Shown: in pieces, positions 1-8,499 of the stretch
Numbering within the stretch: position 1 is the first letter of the stretch
How the letters are laid out: every line of letters starts with the position of its first letter
Source: Hyphomicrobiales bacterium
GTDB lineage: Bacteria; Pseudomonadota; Alphaproteobacteria; Rhizobiales; Beijerinckiaceae
Assembly (NCBI GenBank): GCA_027483795.1
Contig: JAIXTT010000097.1
Location: forward strand, 1-33,419
Direction: 5' to 3'
Length of the DNA: 33,419 nucleotides
Notes under the pieces: generated by a model
What the model was told of the DNA's origin: nothing
The model's database searches: none
Seen by the model: only the letters and a program-made list of their open reading frames with translations
Position numbers and translations under genes: made by a program

Positions 1-1
1 C

Positions 2-469
2 TTTCAGCAGGTCGCGGGCTTCGAATGCTCGCCGGTCTCGGGCGAACTCACCTACGGCCTCGAACGCCTCGCGATGTATGTGCAGGGCGTCGAAAACGTC
101 TACGACCTCAACTTCAACGGTCTCGAAGGCTCCGAGAAGGTCACCTACGGCGACGTCTTCCTGCAGGCCGAGCAGGAATATTCCCGGCACAATTTCGAGC
201 ATGCCGACACCGACAAGCTCTTCCGTCACTTCAAGGACGCGGAGGCGGAATGCCGCGCGCTTCTCGAGAAGGGCGACGCCGGCGAGCGGCATCTCATGGT
301 GCTGCCCGCCTATGACCAGTGCATCAAGGCGAGCCACGTCTTCAACCTGCTCGACGCGCGCGGCGTGATCTCCGTCACCGAGCGCCAGAGCTACATCCTC
401 CGCGTCCGCGAACTCGCCAAGGCCTGCGGCGAAGCCTGGCTTCGCACCGACGCCGGCGGAGCCGCCTGA
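2..469 (+). CDS. glyQ: Glycyl-tRNA synthetase alpha subunit, C-terminal part (5' truncated by window edge)
   Basis: The reading frame is open from base 2 and ends with TGA at 467-469. The visible residues include [16 protein letters not shown] and YNLNF-like text (VYDLNFNG), followed by the helical tail with [12 protein letters not shown] and [21 protein letters not shown]; these are hallmarks of the class II alpha chain of the bacterial alpha2beta2 glycyl-tRNA synthetase. The alpha subunit carries the catalytic core that activates glycine and charges tRNA-Gly in the cytoplasm. About 155 residues are present, so roughly the N-terminal half lies outside the window. The stop is 8 nt before the ATG of glyS, so the two subunits are co-transcribed. 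Identification is secure. Confidence 0.96.
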   Translation, partial: FQQVAGFECSPVSGELTYGLERLAMYVQGVENVYDLNFNGLEGSEKVTYGDVFLQAEQEYSRHNFEHADTDKLFRHFKDAEAECRALLEKGDAGERHLMVLPAYDQCIKASHVFNLLDARGVISVTERQSYILRVRELAKACGEAWLRTDAGGAA

Positions 470-477
470 GAGCCGCC

Positions 478-2595
478 ATGCCCGATCTCCTTCTCGAACT
501 CTTCTGCGAGGAAATCCCCGCGCGCATGCAGCGCAAGGCGGCGGAGGACCTGAAGTCGCTCGTCACGAACGCGCTCGTCGAGCGCGGTTGCGTCTATGAG
601 GGCGCGAAGGCCTTCGCGACCCCGCGCCGGCTCGCGCTCCATGTCGCGGGCCTGCCCGTCAGGCAGCCCGACCTCCGCGAGGAGAAGAAGGGCCCCCGCG
701 TCGGCGCGCCCGAAGGCGCGCTGCAGGGCTTCCTGAAAAGCGCGGGCCTCACCGACATCGCGCAGGCGCAGATCCAGTCCGACCCGAAAAAGGGCGATTT
801 CTACGTCGCCGTGGTCGACAGGCCCGGCCGCGCCGTGCCCGAGGTTCTCGCCGAGATCGTGCCCGAGATCGTCCGCGGCTTCCCCTGGCCGAAATCCATG
901 CGCTGGGGCGCGGGCTCGGACAAGCCCGGCGCGCTGCGCTGGGTGCGGCCGCTGCAGTCGATCCTGTGCACCTTCGGCCCCGAGACGGAGACGCCCGACG
1001 TCGTGCGCTTCGAGATCGACGGCATGGTCGCCTCCGACGTCACCCGCGGCCACCGCTTCATGGCCCCGGACCTGATCCTCGTCCGTCGTTTCGAGGATTA
1101 CGTCACGGCGCTCGACCGCGCCAAGGTCGTGCTCGACGCCGACCGCCGCAAGGAGATCATCCTCGCCGACGCCAAGACGCTCGCCTTCGCGCGCGGGCTC
1201 GAACTCGTCGAGGACGACGGGCTTCTGGAAGAGGTCGCGGGCCTCGTCGAATGGCCCGTGGTGCTGATGGGCTCCTTCGACGAGAGCTTCCTCGAAATCC
1301 CCGGCGAAGTCGTCCGCGCCACGATCCGCGCGAACCAGAAATGCTTCGTGCTGCGCGACCCGGCGACGGGTCGGCTCGCGAACAAGTTCATCCTCGTCTC
1401 GAATCTGGAAGCCTCCGACGGCGGCGCCGCGATCGTCGCCGGCAACGAGCGCGTCGTCCGCGCCCGCCTGTCCGACGCGCGGCATTTCCGGGAGCTCGAC
1501 CGCAAGCCGCTCCCCGGCTACGAGCACGTCCCCGGCACGCTGCTCGACCAGCGCCTCGCCAAGCTCCGCGCGCTCGGCATCGTCTTCCACGAGAAGCTCG
1601 GCACGCAGGGCGAGCGCATCGACCGCATCGTCGCGCTCGCGAAGGAACTCGCGCCCCTCGTCGGCGCGGATCCGGCCAAGGCCGCCCGCGCGGCCGCACT
1701 CGCCAAGGCCGACCTCGTCACCGAAATGGTCGGCGAATTCCCCGAAGTGCAGGGCCTCATGGGTCGGCGCTACGCCGAACAGCAGGGCGAAGACCCCTCC
1801 GTCGCCGCCGCCATCGAAGAGCACTACAAGCCGCAGGGCCCGAGCGACCGCGTCCCGACCGACCCCGTCAGCGTCGCCGTGGCGCTCGCCGACAAGCTCG
1901 ACACCCTCACGGGCTTCTGGGCGATCGACGAGAAGCCGACGGGCTCCAAGGACCCCTTCGCGCTCCGCCGCGCGGCGTTGGGCGTGGTGCGGTTGGTGCT
2001 GGAAAACGGGCTACGCCTCGCGCTCGTCGCGACGTTCCGGAAAGCGAACTCCGCCGATATCGGAAGCGACCTCCTCTCCTTCTTCCACGACCGTCTGAAG
2101 GTCTATCTCCGCGATCAGGGCGCACGTCACGACCTCATCGACGCGGTTCTCGCCTCGGGCGGGGCGCAGGACGACCTCCTGATGATCGTCCGCCGCGTCG
2201 AGGCCCTCGGCCGTTTCCTCGACACCGAGGACGGCAGGAACCTGCTCGCCGGCACCAAGCGCGCCGCCAACATCCTCGCCATCGAGGAGAAGAAGGACGG
2301 CGCGGGCGCCTTCGACGCCGCCCCCGACGCTTCCGCCTTCGTGCAGGACGAGGAGAAGGCGCTCGCCGCCGCGCTCGACTCCGCCCGTGCCGAGGCTTCC
2401 GCCGCCGTCGCCCGCGAGGATTTCGCGGCCGCCATGGCCGCCCTCGCCCGCCTCCGCCCGGCCGTCGACGCCTTCTTCGACAAGGTCACGGTGAACGCCG
2501 ACGACGCGAAGCTGCGCACGAACCGCTTGCGGCTGCTCTCGACCCTGCGCGAAGCGACCCGCGCGGTGGCGGATTTCTCCCGCATTCAGGGCTGA
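478..2595 (+). CDS. glyS: Glycyl-tRNA synthetase beta subunit
   Basis: This 705-residue protein starts [18 protein letters not shown], the typical GlyS N-terminus, and has the usual length (about 690-720). Further family text includes [10 protein letters not shown] (here [13 protein letters not shown]), FPWPKSMRW near residue 140, [12 protein letters not shown], and [34 protein letters not shown] toward the C-terminal half. The C-terminal region contains the anticodon-binding domain ([18 protein letters not shown]). The beta chain supplies tRNA recognition and partners with GlyQ. The ATG at 478 was chosen over longer in-frame openings because it gives the family N-terminus and follows the glyQ stop by 8 nt. 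The gene ends just before an 88-bp inverted-repeat element. Confidence 0.97.
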   Translation: MPDLLLELFCEEIPARMQRKAAEDLKSLVTNALVERGCVYEGAKAFATPRRLALHVAGLPVRQPDLREEKKGPRVGAPEGALQGFLKSAGLTDIAQAQIQSDPKKGDFYVAVVDRPGRAVPEVLAEIVPEIVRGFPWPKSMRWGAGSDKPGALRWVRPLQSILCTFGPETETPDVVRFEIDGMVASDVTRGHRFMAPDLILVRRFEDYVTALDRAKVVLDADRRKEIILADAKTLAFARGLELVEDDGLLEEVAGLVEWPVVLMGSFDESFLEIPGEVVRATIRANQKCFVLRDPATGRLANKFILVSNLEASDGGAAIVAGNERVVRARLSDARHFRELDRKPLPGYEHVPGTLLDQRLAKLRALGIVFHEKLGTQGERIDRIVALAKELAPLVGADPAKAARAAALAKADLVTEMVGEFPEVQGLMGRRYAEQQGEDPSVAAAIEEHYKPQGPSDRVPTDPVSVAVALADKLDTLTGFWAIDEKPTGSKDPFALRRAALGVVRLVLENGLRLALVATFRKANSADIGSDLLSFFHDRLKVYLRDQGARHDLIDAVLASGGAQDDLLMIVRRVEALGRFLDTEDGRNLLAGTKRAANILAIEEKKDGAGAFDAAPDASAFVQDEEKALAAALDSARAEASAAVAREDFAAAMAALARLRPAVDAFFDKVTVNADDAKLRTNRLRLLSTLREATRAVADFSRIQG

Positions 2596-2609
2596 TCGCC
2601 CGCCCTCTC

Positions 2610-2697
2610 CCCGTCATGCCCGCGCCTGCGGGCATCCACGTCTTCCTTGCAGCCTCGAAAGCAAGCCGTGGATGCCCGCATCCGCGTTCATGACGGG
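2610..2697. repeat. Dispersed palindromic (REP-like) element between convergent genes
   Basis: An 88-bp nested inverted repeat. The outer arms are CCCGTCATG (2610-2618) and CATGACGGG (2689-2697); the inner arms are GGGCATCCACG (2630-2640) and CGTGGATGCCC (2667-2677). Read in one frame it encodes the string MPAPAGIH, a familiar by-product of this repeat class in proteobacterial genomes. A partial relative lies at 31168-31250. It sits between the ends of glyS (+) and the FAD dehydrogenase gene (-), where it could form a strong stem-loop in either transcript. It lacks a U-tract, so termination or 3'-end protection is inference. Confidence 0.85.
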
Positions 2698-2740
2698 CGA
2701 TGCGGCCGCGCCGCCGCCCGACGCCTGCCGCCGCGATCCC

Positions 2741-4153
2741 TCAGATCACCTTCCCCGGATTGAGCAGCCCCTGCGGGTCCAGCGCGGCCTTGATCGTCCG
2801 CATCAGTTCCAGCGCGGTCGGGTCCTTCGTTTCGGCGAGCAGCGTCTTCTTCATCCGCCCGATCCCGTGTTCGGCCGAGACCGAGCCGCCCGCCTCCAGC
2901 ACCCGGCCGTGCACGATCGCGTTCACCGCGTCCCACAGCGCGAGATAGGCCGCCTTGTCCATGCCGAGCGGCTGCGTGATGTTGTAATGCAGGTTCCCGT
3001 CCCCGAGATGGCCGAAGGGGAAGGGCCGGACGCCCGGCAGAAAGGCCTCCAATTCCGCATTCACCGTCTCGATCAGCCGCGGCACGGCCGCCACGGGCAC
3101 CGAGACGTCGTGCTTGATCGAGCCGCCCTCCACCCCCTGCGCCTCCGACATGCCCTCGCGGATGCGCCAGAAGGCGTTGCGAACGTCGAGCGAGGTCGCG
3201 AGCGCCGCATCCTCGACGAGCCCCGCCTCGATCGCCTCCGCGAGCAGGCTTTCGGCCGTCGTCTCGAGCCCCGCATCCGAGGCCGAGGAGAGCTCGATCA
3301 GCACGTACCAGGGATGCATCCCGGCCAACGGATCGCGGCAGCCCATATGCTTGACCGCGATGTCGACGCCGAAGCGCGGCGTGATCTCGAAGGTCGTGAC
3401 GGCCGACCCCGCCCGGCTCTTCGCCAGCGCGAGGAAATCCACCGCCGCCTGCGGCGAGGGCAGGCCGCAAAAGGCCGTCGCCACCGATTTCGGCTTCGGG
3501 AACAGCTTCAGCACCGCCGCGGTGATGATGCCGAGCGTGCCCTCCGACCCGATGAACAGATGCTTCAGGTCGTAGCCCGTATTGTCCTTGCGCAGCTTGC
3601 CGAGCCCGTTCCAGATCCGGCCGTCCGCCAGCACCACTTCCAGCCCCAGCACGAGATCGCGCGCATTGCCGTAGGCGAGCACCGCCGTGCCCCCGGCATT
3701 GGTGGCGAGATTGCCGCCGATCATGCAGCTGCCTTCGGAGGCGAGCGAGAGCGGGAACAGCCGGTCGACCCCGTCCGCGGCCTCCTGAGCCGCGGCGAGC
3801 GTCACGCCCGCCTCCACCGTCATCGAGTCCGACAGCGGATCGATCTCGCGCAGCCGGTTCAACCGCTGCAGCGACAGCACGATCTCGTCGCCCGTCTCCC
3901 ACGGCACCTGCCCGCCCACGAGCCCGGTATTGCCGCTTTGCGGCACGATCTTCAGCCCCTCGGCGGAGGCGAGCCGCATCAGGGCCGCGACTTCCGCCGT
4001 CGAACCCGGCTTCACCACCGCCTGCGCCCTGCCGCGATAGAGCCCCCGCCATTCCACGAGATGCGGCGCCATGTCCGCTTCCGTCGAGAGGACGTGAGCC
4101 CCGCCGACGATCGCGGCGAGGCGGGCGAGCAGGTCGGGCGCGGTCGCGGTCAT
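2741..4153 (-). CDS. FAD-linked D-2-hydroxyacid dehydrogenase, GlcD / D-2-hydroxyglutarate dehydrogenase type
   Basis: A 470-residue VAO-type flavoprotein. The FAD-binding PCMH domain occupies about residues 35-220, with the PP-loop PQSGNTGLVGG at 71-81 and GSEGTLGIIT near 202-211. The C-terminal substrate domain has GHLGDGNLH at 381-389 and EHGIG at 428-432, the metal- and hydroxyacid-binding signatures of D-2-hydroxyglutarate and D-lactate dehydrogenases, then LDPQGLLNPGK at the end. It would oxidise a D-2-hydroxyacid and pass electrons to ETF or quinone. Exact substrate (2-hydroxyglutarate, lactate or glycolate) cannot be read from sequence; no glcE or glcF partner is adjacent, which favours a stand-alone D2HGDH-like enzyme. 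The ATG lies 4 nt after the stop of the upstream methyltransferase gene, so it is probably the last gene of that operon. Confidence 0.9.
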   Translation of the reverse strand: MTATAPDLLARLAAIVGGAHVLSTEADMAPHLVEWRGLYRGRAQAVVKPGSTAEVAALMRLASAEGLKIVPQSGNTGLVGGQVPWETGDEIVLSLQRLNRLREIDPLSDSMTVEAGVTLAAAQEAADGVDRLFPLSLASEGSCMIGGNLATNAGGTAVLAYGNARDLVLGLEVVLADGRIWNGLGKLRKDNTGYDLKHLFIGSEGTLGIITAAVLKLFPKPKSVATAFCGLPSPQAAVDFLALAKSRAGSAVTTFEITPRFGVDIAVKHMGCRDPLAGMHPWYVLIELSSASDAGLETTAESLLAEAIEAGLVEDAALATSLDVRNAFWRIREGMSEAQGVEGGSIKHDVSVPVAAVPRLIETVNAELEAFLPGVRPFPFGHLGDGNLHYNITQPLGMDKAAYLALWDAVNAIVHGRVLEAGGSVSAEHGIGRMKKTLLAETKDPTALELMRTIKAALDPQGLLNPGKVI

Positions 4154-4157
4154 GGGC

Positions 4158-5420
4158 CTATCCCAGCATACGCCGCTTCTTCATTGAAGCGGCGGCCTTC
4201 TCGAACGTGCCGACGAGTTCGACATGGCCCGAATACAGGAACTGATCCACGGGCGTGACGGAGACGAGTGCATAGCCTCCCCCCGCGAGGATCGCGGCAT
4301 CCCGCGCGAAGGTCCCCGCGTCGCAGGAGACGGCCACCACCCGCGGCACCTTCGACAGCGCCAGAGCCTGCGCCTGCGCCTTCGCGCCCGCCCGCGGCGG
4401 ATCGAAGATCACCGCGTCGAAGCCCGCGAGTTCGGCGGCGACGAGCGGCCTCTTGAACAGGTCGCGCGTCTCCGCCGTGATCGGCTTCAGCCCCTGCGTG
4501 TCGCGCGCCGCGCGCAGCAGCGCCGCCACGGCCTGCGCGTCGCCCTCCGCGGCATGGACCTTGGCGCGCTGCGCCGCCCGGAAGGTGAAGGGGCCGACGC
4601 CCGCGAAGAGATCGGCCACGCTCTTCGCCTTGCCGATGCCCTCGAGCACCAGCGCGCCCAGCGCGTCCTCGCCCTTGGCCGTCGCCTGCAGGAACCCGCC
4701 GGGCGGGATCATGACGTCGGCGGGGCCCGTCCGCACGAGCGTCGGCGCGAGCGACGCGACCACGTCGCCATGCACCGAGAGCCGCGCAAGGCCCAGATGC
4801 CGCGCCGTCTCGCCCAGCACGCGGCGCTTGCCGTCCGAGACGGGACCATGTCCGCGGATGTCGACGTCGAGCCCGCCCGCGGTGGCCGTCACCTGAATGT
4901 CGAGCGGCTTGTCGCCTCCGAGCGCCTCCGCGACCGCCTTGGCGATCCGCGGCGCGGCGTCCCGCAATGCGGGAACGAGGATCGGACAGGCATCGACGGG
5001 CACGATGTCGTGCGTCCGCCGCGCCATGAAGCCGACCGACCATCCCCCCGGCCCGCGCCGCCCGTGCAGGATCGCGCGCCGGCGTCCCTCGCCATGCGCC
5101 GGGACGAGCGGCGCGACGGGGGCGGAAATGCCGTTGCGGCGCAATTCCGTCTCCACCAGCCCGCGCTTCCACGCCGCATAGGGCTCCGCCGCCCAATGCT
5201 GGAGCGCACAGCCGCCGCAGCGGCCGAAAAGCGGACAAGGCGGCGTCACGCGCTCGGGCGATGCGGCCTCGACGGAGACGAGATCGGCCCGGTCCCCGTC
5301 GACCGCCGCCGTGATGCGCTCGCCGGGCAACGCGCCCGCGACGAAGACGTCGCCGTCGGGGCCGCGGGCGACGGCGTCGCCCTTGCCGCCGATCCGTTCG
5401 ACGAGGAGCGTTTCGGTCAT
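4158..5420 (-). CDS. 23S rRNA (uracil-C5)-methyltransferase, RlmD/RumA-like, with 4Fe-4S motif
   Basis: A 420-residue class I SAM-dependent RNA methyltransferase of the TrmA/RumA family. Residues 1-55 look like a TRAM RNA-binding domain (MTETLLVERIGGKGDAVARG). Cysteines at 62, 68, 71 and 145 form the CX5CX2C...C cluster of RlmC/RlmD enzymes. The SAM-binding loop is LFAGVGPFT at 271-279, DPPRAGA starts at residue 340, and the catalytic cysteine is C366 in VSCDAGTFARD; E401 in HVELV is the likely base. These features point to m5U formation in 23S rRNA, but U1939 versus U747 cannot be distinguished. An alternative ATG at 5429 would add MLK and overlap the tlyA stop by 7 nt. I prefer MTETLLVER because it matches the family N-terminus; neither start has a clear ribosome site. 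Confidence 0.9.
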   Translation of the reverse strand: MTETLLVERIGGKGDAVARGPDGDVFVAGALPGERITAAVDGDRADLVSVEAASPERVTPPCPLFGRCGGCALQHWAAEPYAAWKRGLVETELRRNGISAPVAPLVPAHGEGRRRAILHGRRGPGGWSVGFMARRTHDIVPVDACPILVPALRDAAPRIAKAVAEALGGDKPLDIQVTATAGGLDVDIRGHGPVSDGKRRVLGETARHLGLARLSVHGDVVASLAPTLVRTGPADVMIPPGGFLQATAKGEDALGALVLEGIGKAKSVADLFAGVGPFTFRAAQRAKVHAAEGDAQAVAALLRAARDTQGLKPITAETRDLFKRPLVAAELAGFDAVIFDPPRAGAKAQAQALALSKVPRVVAVSCDAGTFARDAAILAGGGYALVSVTPVDQFLYSGHVELVGTFEKAAASMKKRRMLG

Positions 5421-5422
5421 CT

Positions 5423-6160
5423 TCAGCATGGCTTGTCCGCCGCGAGCAGGAATTCCTTGTTGCCCTCGCCGCCCGCGATCGGGGAGGGGATCGTGCCGCG
5501 CACCGTCCAGCCGCAGGAGCGCACGAGGTCTTCGGCCTCGGCGCAGACCCGTCCATGGACGGCCTCGTCCTTCACGATGCCGTTCTTGCCGACATGCGCC
5601 CGCCCGGCCTCGAATTGCGGCTTCACCAGCGCGACCAGCGTCGCGCCCGGCGCAGCGAGCGCGAGCACGGGCGGCAGCGCCGTCGCAAGCGGGATGAAGC
5701 TGACATCGATCACGACGAGCGAAGGCGCTTCGGGAAGGTCGGCGGGCGTCAATCCGCGCACGTCCCGCCCTTCGAGCGACCGCACGCGCGGATCGGCCGC
5801 GACCTTCGGGTGAAGCTGCCCGTGTCCCACGTCGGCGGCGGTCACGCCCGCCGCGCCGCGGGAGAGCAGCACTTCCGTGAAGCCGCCCGTCGAGGCCCCG
5901 GCGTCGAGACAGGTCCGCCCCGCCGCGTCGATGCCGAAGGCGTCGAGCGCATGGGCGAGCTTCACCCCGCCGCGTGACACCCAAGGATGGGCGGGCTCCG
6001 CCGTGATCTCGGCCCCAGGGGCGATCTCGTCCGAAGCCTTCCGCACGGGCCGTCCGTCCGCGGTCACGAGCCCGGCGGCGATGGCGTCCTGCGCCTTGGC
6101 GCGGCTTTCGAAGAAGCCGCGTTCGACGAGCAGGCGGTCGGCGCGCAGGCGCTCGGTCAT
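5423..6160 (-). CDS. tlyA: TlyA family rRNA 2'-O-methyltransferase (hemolysin A family)
   Basis: A 245-residue protein with an N-terminal S4 RNA-binding domain (about 1-60: RLRADRLLVERGFFESRAKA, then PWVSRGGVKL at 59-68) and a FtsJ-like Rossmann methyltransferase domain beginning with CLDAGASTGGFTEVLL at 84-99. Later motifs include DVSFIPL and LVKPQFEAGR. In actinobacteria TlyA methylates 16S C1409 and 23S C1920 ribose 2'-OH; the old hemolysin label comes from indirect phenotypes. The ATG at 6160 has GAGGA about 10 nt upstream, whereas the ATG at 6178 has no such site. The stop codon touches the start region of the RlmD-like gene downstream, implying translational coupling. Confidence 0.92.
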   Translation of the reverse strand: MTERLRADRLLVERGFFESRAKAQDAIAAGLVTADGRPVRKASDEIAPGAEITAEPAHPWVSRGGVKLAHALDAFGIDAAGRTCLDAGASTGGFTEVLLSRGAAGVTAADVGHGQLHPKVAADPRVRSLEGRDVRGLTPADLPEAPSLVVIDVSFIPLATALPPVLALAAPGATLVALVKPQFEAGRAHVGKNGIVKDEAVHGRVCAEAEDLVRSCGWTVRGTIPSPIAGGEGNKEFLLAADKPC

Positions 6161-6228
6161 GGAGGGGCGGATCCTCATGGCGGGAGCCGGGGTTCTAGCC
6201 CGAAAAGCGCGCCGCCGCGAGGCTTGCG

Positions 6229-6999
6229 TCACCACGCGAGGGACGCCCGCCCCCGTGCGGCCGCATCGGCTTCGGGCGTCGGCCTGCCGGCCGCATCCTG
6301 CAGCACGAAGCCCGGCCTCAGCGAAAGCGGGGCCCGGCTGCCCTTCACCGCCTTCACCAGCACCCGCACGGCCGGGCGGTCGGCGCGCGGATGGACGGGC
6401 AGCACCGCGACCGCGCCGAAGGTCCCCGCCAGCGCTTCGAGGATCGTCGCCAGCGCCTCCGGTCGATGGATCATCACCAACTCGCCCTTCGGCACGAGCA
6501 GCGCCCCGCAAGCCCGCACCCAACGGACAAGGTCGTCGTCGGCGAGCACATGCGCCCCCGCCCGCCGCGCATCGGGCGACACGCGCACCCGCCCCGCGGG
6601 ATGGAAGGGCGGATTGGTCAGCACGAGCTCCGCCGACCGCTCGACGAGGCCCGCCGCCGCCCGGTCGCGGGCCGGGGCGAGGAGATCGGCCGCACGCACT
6701 TCCACCCGGTCGGCGAGGCCGTTGTCGGCCGCATTGGCGGCGGCGAGCGCGAGCGCGACGGGATCGATGTCGAGAAGCAGGGCGCGGGCCTCCGGCCGCC
6801 GCGCCGCGACCGCGAGCCCGACGACGCCCGATCCCGTTCCCGCATCCACGAGGCGGCCCGCGAAATCCTGCGGCGCGCTCGCGGCGAGCAGCACCGCGTC
6901 GGTCCCCGCCCGATGCCCGTCGGCCGCCTCGCGGACATGGATCAGCCCGCCGAAAAAGGCGTGCGGCCCCACCGTGGTCTGCGCGGCGGCGTCGGTCAC
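6229..6999 (-). CDS. TrmN6/YfiC-like adenine-N6 methyltransferase
   Basis: A 256-residue SAM-dependent methyltransferase. The SAM loop is DAGTGSG at 52-58 and the N6-adenine or N5-glutamine class motif NPPF is at 129-132 (VLTNPPFHPAG). The conserved opening DAVLLAA at 34-40 resembles the tRNA1(Val) A37-N6 methyltransferase YfiC family, widespread in Rhizobiales beside a DUF2007 gene. The substrate in alphaproteobacteria is not established, so the tRNA role is inference. The start is a GTG at 6999 that overlaps the TGA of the upstream DUF2007 gene as GTGA, a classic coupling arrangement. It lies 68 bp upstream of tlyA. Confidence 0.82.
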   Translation of the reverse strand: MTDAAAQTTVGPHAFFGGLIHVREAADGHRAGTDAVLLAASAPQDFAGRLVDAGTGSGVVGLAVAARRPEARALLLDIDPVALALAAANAADNGLADRVEVRAADLLAPARDRAAAGLVERSAELVLTNPPFHPAGRVRVSPDARRAGAHVLADDDLVRWVRACGALLVPKGELVMIHRPEALATILEALAGTFGAVAVLPVHPRADRPAVRVLVKAVKGSRAPLSLRPGFVLQDAAGRPTPEADAAARGRASLAW

Positions 7000-7217
7000 G
7001 GGCGCAGCTCCGCTGCGAGACCGTTGTCGATCAGCACCTGCCGGGCCTCCTCCGCATCGTCCTCCGCCACGAGGATGCGGCGCGGAAACAGCCCGATCGA
7101 CCCTTCCGTCGCGCTGATGTGGCGGTCGGCGACGAAGACATGGATCTCCGCCGAGGCCATGAGCGCCTCGACGAAGGAGATCAGAACGAGGTCGTTGGTG
7201 CGGATCAGCTCGTGCAA
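6996..7217 (-). CDS. DUF2007 family small protein (putative signal transducing protein)
   Basis: A 73-residue protein reading MHELIRTNDLVLISFVEALM, then IHVFVADRHIS and FPRRILVAEDDAEEARQVL. This is the DUF2007 fold, a small alpha/beta domain resembling GlnB/ACT-like modules, with no defined biochemical role. The start is a TTG at 7217: it reproduces the conserved family N-terminus, whereas the first ATG would remove about 19 conserved residues. The TGA overlaps the GTG of the TrmN6-like gene. It is the first gene of the leftward run and is divergent from the polyprenyl synthase gene, with a 151-bp gap (7218-7368) that must hold both promoters; I could not define either. Confidence 0.8.
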   Translation of the reverse strand: MHELIRTNDLVLISFVEALMASAEIHVFVADRHISATEGSIGLFPRRILVAEDDAEEARQVLIDNGLAAELRP

Positions 7218-7368
7218 GGGTCACCGTTCCGGGCGGGGCGGTCCGATTTGCGGCCATGCAGAGGTCGCGCCCGCCCGTGCGTCAAGGGGCGAAGTTGCCC
7301 GCACGCGGCCGGCGTGGCAGTTTGCGGGTGATTTTCCGGTATGCGTACCTCGTTTCAAGGATGGTCCG

Positions 7369-8385
7369 GTGGGTGTCGTCGTTTCTTTGGAAGGCAAGGC
7401 CGCGCCGGCCCCGAGCATCGAGCCGTTGATGCGTCTCGTCGCTCCGGGCATGGAGCGCGTCAACCGCCAGATCATCTCCCGAGTCGGCTCCGACGTGGCG
7501 CTGATTCCCGAAATCGCGCGCCATCTGATCGATTCGGGCGGCAAGCGGCTGCGTCCGATGCTGACGCTCGCCACCGCCCAGCTCTGCGGCTACGGCGGCG
7601 ACGGCGACATGAAGCTCGCCGCCTCCGTCGAATTCATGCACACGGCCACGCTGCTGCATGACGACGTGGTCGACAACAGCGAGATGCGGCGCGGCAAGCT
7701 CGCCGCGCGCATGCTGTGGGGCAACGAGGCGAGCGTGCTCGTCGGCGACTTCCTGCTCGGTCAGGCCTTCAGGATGATGGTGGAGGTCGGGTCGCTGCAG
7801 GCGCTCGACGTCCTGTCCACCGCCGCGACCGTCATCGCCGAAGGCGAGGTCATGCAGCTCTCGGTCGCCAAGAACACCGCGACCACCGAGGACGAATATC
7901 TCGCCGTGGTCCGCGCCAAGACCGCCGCGCTCTTCGCCGCGGCCTGCGAGGTCGGGCCGATCATCGCGGGCAAGGGCAAGGCGGAGCAGTCGGCCTGCCG
8001 CAGCTACGGCATGAATCTCGGCATCGCCTTCCAGCTCATCGACGACGCGCTCGATTACGGCGGCGCCGGCGAGAAGCTCGGCAAGAATGTCGGCGACGAT
8101 TTCCGCGAAGGGAAGATCACCCTGCCCGTCGTCCTCGCCTTCCGGCGGGGCAACGAGGCGGAGCGCGATTTCTGGAAGCGCGCGCTCGAACAGGGCGAAG
8201 CGTCCGACGCCGATCTCGAACAGGCCATGGGCCTGATGCGCAAGCACCGCACCATCGAGGACACGGTGGAACGCGCCCGCCATTACGGCGACATCGCCCG
8301 GGACGCGCTCGAACTGTTCCGCGACGGGCCGATGAAGCGGGCCATGATCGAGGCCATCGACTTCTGCATCGCCCGCGCCCATTGA
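7369..8385 (+). CDS. Long-chain polyprenyl diphosphate synthase (octaprenyl/decaprenyl), ubiquinone side chain
   Basis: A 338-residue trans-isoprenyl diphosphate synthase. The first aspartate-rich motif is DDVVD at 98-102 (LLHDDVVDNSEMRRGK) and the second is DDALD at 225-229 (FQLIDDALDYGG); the IPP-binding GGKRLRP is at 57-63. It condenses farnesyl or geranyl diphosphate with IPP to make the C40-C50 tail of ubiquinone. The small residues before the first DDxxD and the length fit the IspB/DdsA class, but octa-, nona- or decaprenyl product cannot be told. The start is a GTG at 7369, with AAGGA 7 nt upstream (7357-7361). Neighbouring ETF-QO and doxX/azoR also touch quinone chemistry but are not in the same operon. 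Confidence 0.92.
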   Translation: MGVVVSLEGKAAPAPSIEPLMRLVAPGMERVNRQIISRVGSDVALIPEIARHLIDSGGKRLRPMLTLATAQLCGYGGDGDMKLAASVEFMHTATLLHDDVVDNSEMRRGKLAARMLWGNEASVLVGDFLLGQAFRMMVEVGSLQALDVLSTAATVIAEGEVMQLSVAKNTATTEDEYLAVVRAKTAALFAAACEVGPIIAGKGKAEQSACRSYGMNLGIAFQLIDDALDYGGAGEKLGKNVGDDFREGKITLPVVLAFRRGNEAERDFWKRALEQGEASDADLEQAMGLMRKHRTIEDTVERARHYGDIARDALELFRDGPMKRAMIEAIDFCIARAH

Positions 8386-8402
8386 GGCCCGGCTCCCGGC
8401 CG

Positions 8403-8428
8403 AAAAAAAGCCCGGCACGAGGCCGGGC
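8403..8428 (-). terminator. Intrinsic terminator downstream of azoR
   Basis: Read on the minus strand, a GC-rich hairpin with 7-bp arms (GCCCGGC 8422-8428 and 8410-8416, loop 8417-8421) is followed by seven U residues (A-run at 8403-8409). It lies about 70 nt past the azoR stop and just beyond the end of the convergent polyprenyl synthase gene. A second stem-loop without a U-run (arms CGTCCCGG 8456-8463 and CCGGGACG 8478-8485) lies between it and azoR. Confidence 0.82.
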
Positions 8429-8499
8429 ATCGAAGTCGGGAGGAGAAAGAGAAAGCGTCCCGGGAGGCCTGCGCCCGCCGGGACGAGAAGATCGTCCGC

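Noticed and set aside
319-477. Upstream extension of glyS into glyQ
   Set aside because: The extra 53 residues are glyQ read out of frame; the conserved GlyS N-terminus starts at 478.
391-1824. Long open reading frame antisense to glyS, and similar long antisense frames opposite most genes
   Set aside because: They mirror strongly GC-biased third positions of the real genes, translate into Arg/Ala/Gly-rich or low-complexity text, and match no family.
2610-2697. Small protein containing MPAPAGIH
   Set aside because: This string is the usual translation of a dispersed repeat, not a conserved gene product.
2672-4258. Plus-strand reading frame opposite the FAD dehydrogenase
   Set aside because: It is a shadow of a well-identified enzyme; its product is His/Arg-rich with no domain signature.
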